Of a stretch of 64,000 nt of DNA, positions 57,576 through 64,000 are shown piece after piece. Origin of the DNA: Corynebacterium heidelbergense (GTDB lineage: Bacteria; Actinomycetota; Actinomycetes; Mycobacteriales; Mycobacteriaceae); the NCBI RefSeq assembly GCF_028609845.1, contig NZ_CP063191.1, forward strand, positions 2,046,001 to 2,110,000. The letters are read 5' to 3'. The notes under the pieces are model-generated. The model was not told the origin of the DNA. It made no database searches and saw only the letters and a program-made list of their open reading frames with translations. The translations under genes were made by a program, and so were the position numbers. Positions within the stretch are counted from its first letter, which is position 1. The number at the start of each line of letters is the position of its first letter.

Positions 57576-58765
57576 CCACTAGCGCTGCCCCACAGTTCTC
57601 CCCCGTCATCGAGCCCGACGCACCAGCACCACCCGCCTCCCCCGGTGCCTCGCCCGCCGGTTTCGCAAGCGCTACGGCCTCCGCCACCTCCGCCGCTCCC
57701 TACGCCGCCCCAAACGGCGCGGCCGGGGAACTGCCCCTTCCCCGCAACCTGACCTTCGACCCCGCGGACTGGCAGATCCTCGCCCGGTACTGGTACCCGG
57801 TCGCCTTGAGCAAGGACGTCACCGAGGGCCCCCTCGGCGTGACACTGTTGGACAAGCCCCTCGTTGTCTACCGCGTGGACGGGGAGGTAGTGGTCGCCGA
57901 TGACTTGTGCCCACACCGGGGGATGCTGTTGAGCCTCGGCGAGGACCAACACGACGGCCGCGGCATCAAGTGCCCCTATCACGGGCTGCGGTTCGGAGCG
58001 CAGGGCAAGTGCACCTCCATCCCCGCACACCCGCGCAACAAGATCCCGGAGAAGATGCACCTGCGAGCCTATGGCGCGGTGGAGCGCTACGGGCTGGTGT
58101 GGACGTGCCTGGCCCGGCGCGCCGGGGAAGAGGAGGGGGTGGCCATTCCCCCGGTGCCCCACTGGGAGGATGAGGGCTTCCAGCAGATTAACTGCCCGTA
58201 CATCGACGTTGCCGCCTTCGCCGGGCGGCAAGTGGAGGGCTTCTTGGATGTGGCGCACTTCGCCTTCGTCCATGCGGATTCTTTTGCGGACGCCAATAAC
58301 CCGGAAGTTCCGGATTACAACCCCGTGCCCACACCCGATGGCTTCCACACGGACTACTGGTCCACCATGGCGAACATCCCCCACGGGGTTCACATGGACG
58401 TACCCGACGACTTCCTATGGCTGCGTCACTTCCACCTGCACGTTCCTTTCAGCGCCTCCCTGGTGGTCCACTTCCCCGAAGGCGCCCGGCTGTCCATGCT
58501 CAACGCGGCCAGCCCAGTCAGCGCCAAACAGACCCGCCTGTTCGACGCCCGTTGCCGCAACTTCGACACGGATCAGCCGGTGGAGGACGTCTACGCCTTC
58601 AATAAGCAGATCTTTGAGGAGGATCGGGCCATGGTGGAGGCCCAGAAGCCGGAGAACCTGCCCCTGGATCCGAAGCTGGAGGTGCACATCCCCGCGGATA
58701 AGTCCTCCATCGCCTACCGGCGGGCACTGCGGGACATCGGCCTGTCGGAGTTCTTCACCGCATGA
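57572..58765 (+). CDS. Rieske non-haem iron oxygenase, oxygenase component
   Basis: A 397-residue VanA/NdmA-like ring-hydroxylating oxygenase. A Ser/Ala/Pro-rich leader (1-50) is followed by the Rieske cluster C113-P-H115 and C134-P-Y-H137, and the mononuclear iron site with D226, H229 and H234 in the segment EGFLDVAHFAFVH. It needs a reductase, supplied by the next gene. Position between a urate/xanthine permease and guanine deaminase, with 4-base overlaps on both sides, makes a purine the likely substrate. Candidates are urate hydroxylation or N-demethylation of a methylxanthine. No uricase is in the window. Confidence 0.88.
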   Translation: MTTSAAPQFSPVIEPDAPAPPASPGASPAGFASATASATSAAPYAAPNGAAGELPLPRNLTFDPADWQILARYWYPVALSKDVTEGPLGVTLLDKPLVVYRVDGEVVVADDLCPHRGMLLSLGEDQHDGRGIKCPYHGLRFGAQGKCTSIPAHPRNKIPEKMHLRAYGAVERYGLVWTCLARRAGEEEGVAIPPVPHWEDEGFQQINCPYIDVAAFAGRQVEGFLDVAHFAFVHADSFADANNPEVPDYNPVPTPDGFHTDYWSTMANIPHGVHMDVPDDFLWLRHFHLHVPFSASLVVHFPEGARLSMLNAASPVSAKQTRLFDARCRNFDTDQPVEDVYAFNKQIFEEDRAMVEAQKPENLPLDPKLEVHIPADKSSIAYRRALRDIGLSEFFTA

Positions 58766-59802
58766 GCGACACCACAGCCACGCCGGGCCGCGCGGGGACG
58801 AACACCGCTGCGGCGGAGCAGCCGTTGTTGGATGTGCTGGTCCACTCCATCACCCAAGCTTCCAGCCGGATTCTCCTCATCGAGCTGCGGCCCCTTGAGC
58901 CTGCGGAGCTCCCCGCCGCGAGCCCCGGCGCTCATATCGACGTGCACATCGGCCCGCTGGTTCGCCAGTACTCGCTGGTGGAGGCCCCCGGCATCGCGGG
59001 ATCTGCGCAGCAGCGCTATGTCCTTGGCGTGTTGCGCGAGAAAACCAGCCGCGGCGGCTCCAAGGCCATCCACGAACAGCTCCGGGTGGGCCACCGACTG
59101 CAGATCAGTGCGCCCCGCAACCACTTCGAGCTGGTGGAGGCCCCGCGCCACGTCCTACTCGCCGGCGGGGTCGGGGTCACGCCGCTGGCCGCGATGGCCC
59201 GCCACCTCGGGAATGCCGAGTTCAGCCTGGACGTGTACGCCGCCCAGCCCTCCGACTTCCCCCTGTACGAATACCTGCAGGGCGCCCTCGAGCACGGGGA
59301 TGCAGCGTCGGCGGACCACTCGGGGCGGCTGCACTGGCACGCCTCCAGCAGCGGTGATTCCCTGCGCACTGCCGACCACCTCCCCCGGCCCTATACCCCC
59401 GGCGCGCAGCTATACCTCTGCGGCCCGCCCGGTTTCCTGGACACCGCCAAGGCCCTCGCGGCGGCCGACGGCTGGCCGGAATCCTCGGTGCACGTGGAGC
59501 ACTTCGTCTTAAAGGAACCCCTGGATCTCACGGGCGGGAGCTTTGAGGTCGTCGCGGCCTCCACCGGCCAGCGCTTGCCCGTCGGGGAGGAGCAGACCAT
59601 CGCGGAGGTGCTGCTGGCCGCCGGTTACCCGGTGGAGCTGTCCTGCGAGCAGGGGATGTGCGGTTCCTGCATCCTTGGGGTGAAGGCGGGCATCCCGGAG
59701 CACCGGGATGTGGTGCAGTCGGAGGCCGAACATGCCAGCAACCAGCTGATCAACGTGTGTTGCTCGCGCTCCCGCACGCCCAGCCTGACCGTGGACGTGT
59801 AA
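58762..59802 (+). CDS. Oxygenase reductase (PDR/VanB-type, FMN or FAD plus [2Fe-2S])
   Basis: A 346-residue electron-transfer protein. The first third is a flavin domain (VRQYSLVEAPG), the middle an NADH domain (HVLLAGGVGVTPLAAMARH, LYLCGPPGFLD), and the C terminus a plant-type ferredoxin with ELSCEQGMCGSCILGV and a final Cys in NVCCSRS. This is the classical partner of VanA- and phthalate-dioxygenase-like oxygenases. ATGA overlap with the oxygenase makes the pairing near certain. The N-terminal 30 residues are a polar leader. Confidence 0.92.
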   Translation: MSDTTATPGRAGTNTAAAEQPLLDVLVHSITQASSRILLIELRPLEPAELPAASPGAHIDVHIGPLVRQYSLVEAPGIAGSAQQRYVLGVLREKTSRGGSKAIHEQLRVGHRLQISAPRNHFELVEAPRHVLLAGGVGVTPLAAMARHLGNAEFSLDVYAAQPSDFPLYEYLQGALEHGDAASADHSGRLHWHASSSGDSLRTADHLPRPYTPGAQLYLCGPPGFLDTAKALAAADGWPESSVHVEHFVLKEPLDLTGGSFEVVAASTGQRLPVGEEQTIAEVLLAAGYPVELSCEQGMCGSCILGVKAGIPEHRDVVQSEAEHASNQLINVCCSRSRTPSLTVDV

Positions 59803-59820
59803 GGCGGGGAGGAGGCGGAG

Positions 59821-61125
59821 ATGTTTTCTGCGATCCGGGGCCATGTGGTCACCGCCACCAGAGAGGGGACGGTGGCGGAGTTCCCCGACGGGCTCATTGT
59901 GTACGACGCCACCATCCGCGCGCTCGGCGACTATTCGCAGATCGCGCCCCAGTTTCCCGACGTAGACATCGCCGATTGCCGGAGCCAGCTCATCCTCCCC
60001 GGGTTCGTCGATTGCCACGTCCACTACCCCCAGCTGCGGATGACGGCTTCCCCCGGCCACGAGCTGCTGGGCTGGTTGGAGAACTACACCTTCCCCGCAG
60101 AGATGGCTTTCGCGGATGCGGAACACTGCCAGGAGGTGGCCGAGGAGTTCTGCGCGCAGTTGACGGCGAACGGCGTGACAACGGCCGCCGTCTACGCCAC
60201 GGTGCATCCCCAGTCTGTCGATGCCCTCTTCACCGCAGCCGAGAATGTCGGCCAGCGGGTGTTGTGCGGCAAGGTGTGTATGGACCGACACGCGCCGGAG
60301 GCCCTGCTGGACACCGCCGGGCAGGCATACGAGCAGTCCGGGGAGCTCATCGAGCGCTGGCATGGCAAGGGCCGCTTGGAGTACGCGATCACCCCCCGCT
60401 TCGCGCCGACCAGCTCCCCGGAGCAGCTGCAGTTGCTGGGCCGACTTGCCCACGAGTTTCCCGATGTGGCCATCCAGACGCACCTTTCGGAAAACGTGGC
60501 GGAGGTGGAGTGGGTCGCCGAATTGTTCCCCCTCCCGGACGGCGACCGGAACTTTGGGGATGTACACGACTACACCGGGGTATACGAGCGCGCCGGGTTG
60601 GTGCGGCGCCGCAGCATTTTCGGCCACGGACTGTACCTCAGCGATTCGGAGCTCTCCCGCCTGGGCCAGGCCAGGGCCGGGATAGCGCATTGCCCCACGT
60701 CCAACGCCTTCCTGGGCTCCGGTCACTTCGGGTATCGACGGGCTGCGGCGGTGCCGGGCCTGGAGGTGGGACTGGGCTCGGACATCGGGGCTGGCACCAG
60801 CTTGTCCCCGCTACAGACCATGGGTGGGGCCTATGCCGCCTCCCGGCTTTCCGGGGCGGCGATGGATGCCTTCGAGCTGCTTCATGCGGCAACCCTGGGG
60901 GGTGCCCGCGCCCTGGGCGTGGCCGAGCAGACCGGCAGCCTCGAGGTCGGGAAGGAGGCGGATATCGCCGTTGTGGACCCGCAGGCGGGCGGGGCCCTGT
61001 TGCGATCCCGGGTGCGCCACGCAGACAGCTTGGAGGAGGTGCTGTTCGCACTGTGGATTTTGGGAGACGAACGGGTTGTCAGCCGCACGGTGACGGCCGG
61101 GCGGGGTGCGACACGTAAAGCGTAG
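59821..61125 (+). CDS. guaD: Guanine deaminase
   Basis: Converts guanine to xanthine. It is 434 residues, an amidohydrolase: PGFVDCHVHYPQLRMTAS near residue 65 (zinc HxH), TPRFAPTSSPEQLQLL, QTHLSENVAEVEWV (metal His), GHGLYLSDSEL and GSDIGAGTSLSPLQTM (catalytic Asp), which are marks of bacterial and mammalian GuaD. A strong GGGGAGGAGG region stands before ATG 59821. It ends the plus-strand operon. It supplies xanthine, but the enzyme for xanthine to urate is absent here. Confidence 0.94.
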   Translation: MFSAIRGHVVTATREGTVAEFPDGLIVYDATIRALGDYSQIAPQFPDVDIADCRSQLILPGFVDCHVHYPQLRMTASPGHELLGWLENYTFPAEMAFADAEHCQEVAEEFCAQLTANGVTTAAVYATVHPQSVDALFTAAENVGQRVLCGKVCMDRHAPEALLDTAGQAYEQSGELIERWHGKGRLEYAITPRFAPTSSPEQLQLLGRLAHEFPDVAIQTHLSENVAEVEWVAELFPLPDGDRNFGDVHDYTGVYERAGLVRRRSIFGHGLYLSDSELSRLGQARAGIAHCPTSNAFLGSGHFGYRRAAAVPGLEVGLGSDIGAGTSLSPLQTMGGAYAASRLSGAAMDAFELLHAATLGGARALGVAEQTGSLEVGKEADIAVVDPQAGGALLRSRVRHADSLEEVLFALWILGDERVVSRTVTAGRGATRKA

Positions 61126-61194
61126 AGCGAGGTGCGGATAGATGAGCAAGTTAGGCAATTCCGCTCGCCACGAACGTGCCTTCGGTTATCGCCC

Positions 61195-62778
61195 CTAGTA
61201 GCGCGGCCCCTGCGGATAAGGCACGTCCACCCCGGGGCGGTGCTCTCCGATACTGCCCACCTCCTCGTAGTCGAAGGCCTTAAACTCCTCGAACATCGCG
61301 GGCCAGTTCTCCCGGGTGATGTCGCCAGCGATGCGGCGGGACAAGCGGGTCAGCCCCGCGTAGATGCCGGAGAGCTGATTTCCCGCCACCGCATGGGAGG
61401 CCCGAGCTCCCGTGGAGAAGTGGAACAGGCGCGGGATGTACTCCTTGGCAGCGGAATCGGCCCCGGACTTCGCCTGGAACTGGAAGCCCTCGCCCAAGTA
61501 GGGGCACTTGCCTAGAGGGTGGCCATTCGCGGCAGGGGCGAACTCGTCGGACCACAGCGCGATATCCGGCAGAAACTCTGCCAGCTCCGGCCGCAATGAC
61601 AGGTCCACGGTGTACCCGGTCGCCGAGATCACATAATCGGCCTCCAGTACCCGCCCGTCCTGCGTGGTGATGCGCACCGGCTTAGCGGAGCCATCTTCAA
61701 CGTATTCTGCACTGGCCCACCGAGTGTTTGTCTTCAGGTGAAAATTGGGCTGCGCATAGGCCCGCCACACCGCCGCCTGTGTCGGCGGCTGCGGTAGCCC
61801 CCCGTTGAACAGGCTGAACTCCCACTTCTGCTCGTCGCTGAGCTCGAAAAAGTGCTCCTGCATGCCGGGGAATTCCATCCATCGCAGGGAGTTCTGCCGG
61901 GGAATCTCGCTGCGGCGAACGTGCATCTCCACCTCCCCGGCTCCAGCTTCCAGGGCAGCAGAGGCGTTGTCGAAACCGGACGCTCCCCCGCCGAGGACGA
62001 CGATCTTCTTGCCTTTGAGCGCCGCGAAATCGATGGCATCCTCCGTGTGCGCTCGCACGTGATCCGGCAGCGCCTTCACCGCGGGCGGCAGGAAGGTGGA
62101 GCCCCCGCCGATGAGGCCCAACGCGAAGATGATTCGCCGAGCCCGGTAGGTCACGGTGGTCTTCTGCCCCTCGGTGGTGCCCTGTTCAGCCGTGACGGTG
62201 AACATCCCCTCCGGCTCGGTGGGCGCATGTACGGCCGAGACCCAGGTGTGAAAGTCCACGTTGGCACCCGTGGTCTTGCGGTACCACGCCAGATAGTCGT
62301 GCCAGTCCAGCCTGGGCACCAGGTTGGTAGCGGCCCAAGCCTCCGGGCCGTACTTGGCCTCGAACCACCGCTGCGTGTGGAGGGAGGGGATATCCAGCTC
62401 GATGCCCTTCATGTTCTTCGGGCTCCGCAGGGTGTGCATTCGGGCGTAGCGATCCCAGCAGCCGATGGAGCTCTCCGGCCCCGCCTCCAGCACCTTCACC
62501 CCGCCGATGCGGTGGCGCTGCAGGGCGAAGGCCGCGCCGAGTCCGGCCTGGCCGCCGCCGATGATGAGGACGTTGTAGGCACCATCCGGCTGCCGGGGTA
62601 CCCAATCGTGATTGTGGCCGAGGACGTCCATCTCCCGGCGCGCCTGTTGCGCTAGATCGCGAAGCGCGGCTTCCGCCTGGTCGGCAGACCGGGGTTCCGG
62701 CCGGGCGATGGACAGGGGTTGTTCTGCGGTGGTTTCCTCGACCGGGGAGTCGGAGGAATTGTCGAGCGAGGTGGTCAT
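61195..62778 (-). CDS. FAD/NAD(P)-binding oxidoreductase, FMO/Baeyer-Villiger-like
   Basis: A 527-residue flavoprotein with two dinucleotide folds: NVLIIGGGQAGLGAAFAL near residue 70 and KIVVLGGGASGFDNASAAL near residue 260, and further SATGYTVDLSL. The overall layout (FxGxxxHxxx-like middle, Rossmann pair) fits flavin monooxygenases or related NAD(P)-dependent enzymes. The substrate is unknown. It lies convergent to guaD by 69 bases and downstream of the racemase gene. TAACGT lies 8 nt before its ATG. It is a second candidate oxygenase in the island. Confidence 0.82.
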   Translation of the reverse strand: MTTSLDNSSDSPVEETTAEQPLSIARPEPRSADQAEAALRDLAQQARREMDVLGHNHDWVPRQPDGAYNVLIIGGGQAGLGAAFALQRHRIGGVKVLEAGPESSIGCWDRYARMHTLRSPKNMKGIELDIPSLHTQRWFEAKYGPEAWAATNLVPRLDWHDYLAWYRKTTGANVDFHTWVSAVHAPTEPEGMFTVTAEQGTTEGQKTTVTYRARRIIFALGLIGGGSTFLPPAVKALPDHVRAHTEDAIDFAALKGKKIVVLGGGASGFDNASAALEAGAGEVEMHVRRSEIPRQNSLRWMEFPGMQEHFFELSDEQKWEFSLFNGGLPQPPTQAAVWRAYAQPNFHLKTNTRWASAEYVEDGSAKPVRITTQDGRVLEADYVISATGYTVDLSLRPELAEFLPDIALWSDEFAPAANGHPLGKCPYLGEGFQFQAKSGADSAAKEYIPRLFHFSTGARASHAVAGNQLSGIYAGLTRLSRRIAGDITRENWPAMFEEFKAFDYEEVGSIGEHRPGVDVPYPQGPRY

Positions 62779-62951
62779 GTTTTTCGACGTTAAGCCGCGA
62801 TTGTTTCCTCTATCGCATCGCTTCTATTTCGGCAGTATTAACTCCGACCAGCTTTCCTTGTTCCCCCTCTGCGCGCCGCAAGTGATACCCGGCGCAACCT
62901 CGCCGATACGACCTCCTAATCATTTCCTGTGAGTCAAGGATCTCTGGGTGG

Positions 62952-63758
62952 CTACTCCACTTCGAATTCGCCGAACCCCGCCAGCGGCTTGGGGGATCGC
63001 GGGGCATACGTGCCCACCCGAGACGTCCCCAACCCCTGCCGGACCAGCGATTCCGCCTGCCCCACTGCGGCGGCGACCCCATCCACAACGGGTGCCCCCA
63101 GACGAGAGCTCAGCTCCCCTGCGCGCCCGGCCATGCCCGCGCAACCTAGGCAAATGACCTCTGCGCCCTGCGCCAGTGCCTCATCTGCTCTCGCCAGGAT
63201 GGCACGATCGGTGGAGGTGGCGTCCTCCTCCAATTCCAAAACCCCTAGCCCCGTCCCCCGCACCGAGGCGCATCGGGCCGCAACCCCAGCGGCGGCCAGG
63301 CGTTCGCGGATCATCGGCACCGTGCGATCCAACGTGGTCACCACCGCATAGCGATCCCCAATGGCCATCGCGGCGACGGCGGCGGCCTCGGTGATGTCCA
63401 CGACGGGCACGTCCACGAGCTCCATCAGGGCCTCTTTGCCCTGGTCACCGTAGCCTGCGAGGATCCAGGCATCCACCGGGGTGCGGGTGGGGTCGGCGGT
63501 GTACTCGCGGACGGCGCTCAGCACTCCGGTGGCGGAGAGAATGGCCTCCACATGGTTTTCCACGCTCGCGGGGCCGATGGCGGGGGTGAGGCCGAGGACC
63601 GTCGTGCCCTGTGCTGCGACACTGCGGGCGGCAGCGAGGATCGTCTGTGTCATGCTCTCGGAGGTGTTAACGTTGACGATGCCGATTCTTATGGACGCCC
63701 GGCCCTCCTGCGCGGGCTGCGGGGATCGTGTCGGTGTCCCAGTGTCCTCGTTAGCCAT
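62952..63758 (-). CDS. Asp/Glu/hydantoin racemase family protein
   Basis: A 268-residue protein related to hydantoin and allantoin racemases. IRIGIVNVNTSESMTQTI opens it, VDAWILAGYGDQGKEAL and GAEVICLGCAGMAGRAGELS are the two active-site segments. The first catalytic Cys (usual ACFGDPG) is Gly here (AGYGDQG), the second Cys (LGCAGM) is present. Close to an NCS1 permease on one strand, so allantoin or another hydantoin is a plausible substrate, but full racemisation is doubtful. ATG 63758 is chosen over TTG 63797. Confidence 0.78.
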   Translation of the reverse strand: MANEDTGTPTRSPQPAQEGRASIRIGIVNVNTSESMTQTILAAARSVAAQGTTVLGLTPAIGPASVENHVEAILSATGVLSAVREYTADPTRTPVDAWILAGYGDQGKEALMELVDVPVVDITEAAAVAAMAIGDRYAVVTTLDRTVPMIRERLAAAGVAARCASVRGTGLGVLELEEDATSTDRAILARADEALAQGAEVICLGCAGMAGRAGELSSRLGAPVVDGVAAAVGQAESLVRQGLGTSRVGTYAPRSPKPLAGFGEFEVE

Positions 63759-63827
63759 CGGTGGTGGGGGCCTGCCTTCCTGCTCTCGTACTGCCAAACT
63801 GCCTGGCCTGCGCCGGTCTTCGCTCTA

Positions 63828-64000
63828 CTACAGCACACCGGCGGGCTCGGCAGCGCCACGATCCGCGCTTCCGAGGTCATCTGCCGCGAGTCCCCGGCGC
63901 AGCCGGTGCTGGGTGGGCGCAAGCTTCTCCAGCACAATGAGCAGGACCGCAGCCAGGATGGCGCCAATGAACCAGGTGTAGGAGGACAACTCCTTGGCCG
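63828..64000 (-). CDS. NCS1 family permease, C-terminal part (cut by window end)
   Basis: The minus-strand frame runs from the right edge to TAG at 63830-63828. It codes for a hydrophobic membrane stretch starting KELSSYTWFIGAILAAVLL and continuing LIVLEKLAPTQHRLR, then a polar tail. The sequence SYTWFIG is typical of the end of cytosine/allantoin/uracil NCS1 carriers. It is upstream, on the same strand, of the racemase gene by 69 bases, so the two are probably co-expressed. Partial. Confidence 0.7.
   Translation of the reverse strand, partial: AKELSSYTWFIGAILAAVLLIVLEKLAPTQHRLRRGLAADDLGSADRGAAEPAGVL

Noticed and set aside
59658..61118. 486-codon frame overlapping guaD in another phase
   Set aside because: guaD has a strong ribosome site and complete amidohydrolase motifs; the other phase is Arg/Gly-rich noise.

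Overview
The window is a high-GC actinobacterial chromosome segment. Gene content and order point to Corynebacterium or a close relative in the Mycobacteriales. Most of it follows an arrangement I recognise from Mycobacterium tuberculosis (about Rv0482 murB to Rv0529 ccsA) and from Corynebacterium glutamicum: murB, mshA, a YbjN protein, gpmA, senX3-regX3, an Rv0495c-like protein, ppx, an Rv0497-like protein, proC, a BldC-like regulator, the 33-residue ribosomal protein bS22, a SerB-like phosphatase, a glutaredoxin, hemA-hemC-hemD-hemB, hemL and the cytochrome c biogenesis genes. I cannot name the species from the sequence alone.

Layout, left to right. (1) 1-5.7 kb: dTDP-rhamnose genes (rmlC-rmlA with an APH-fold kinase-like gene; rmlB separate; no rmlD) around an MHS-family transporter. 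(2) 5.8-15.5 kb: cytochrome c maturation (histidine phosphatase, TlpA-like, ccdA, resB, ccsB), with a secreted GH1 glycosidase and a PNPOx-fold protein between this group and hemL. (3) 15.5-25.3 kb: haem synthesis hemA-hemC-hemD-hemB plus two membrane proteins and a P-type-ATPase-like protein that has lost its catalytic motifs. (4) 25.6-35.1 kb: glutaredoxin, HAD phosphatase, bS22, BldC-like regulator, proC, ppx, Rv0495c-like, regX3-senX3, gpmA. (5) 35.2-37.5 kb: a short accessory insertion (CPBP protease, DUF805, DJ-1/PfpI). (6) 37.5-48 kb: YbjN, mshA, fadD-type ligase, murB, DUF2505, methyltransferase, LmeA-like, a degenerate DeoC, DUF2516, DUF445. (7) 47.7-51.7 kb: sdhC-sdhA-sdhB plus a small membrane protein. 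(8) 51.9-54.7 kb: a GH65 disaccharide phosphorylase. (9) 55-64 kb: a purine and ureide catabolic island: OHCU decarboxylase, HIU hydrolase, NCS2 permease, Rieske oxygenase and its reductase, guanine deaminase; on the other strand an FMO-like enzyme, an Asp/Glu-hydantoin racemase and the end of an NCS1 permease.

How it fits together. Haem synthesis, cytochrome c assembly and succinate dehydrogenase are respiratory functions. The right-hand island holds the two steps after urate oxidation, guanine deamination and transporters, but no urate oxidase and no xanthine dehydrogenase. A Rieske oxygenase/reductase pair lies inside the same overlapping operon and is a candidate for a missing purine-oxidation step. 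This is the best lead to undescribed biochemistry. The second lead is the catalytically dead P-type ATPase homologue in the haem cluster. A recurring signal is a TANNNT hexamer exactly 7 nt upstream of the start codon in eleven genes (6 nt in a twelfth), the hallmark of leaderless mRNAs. I used it to set several start codons.
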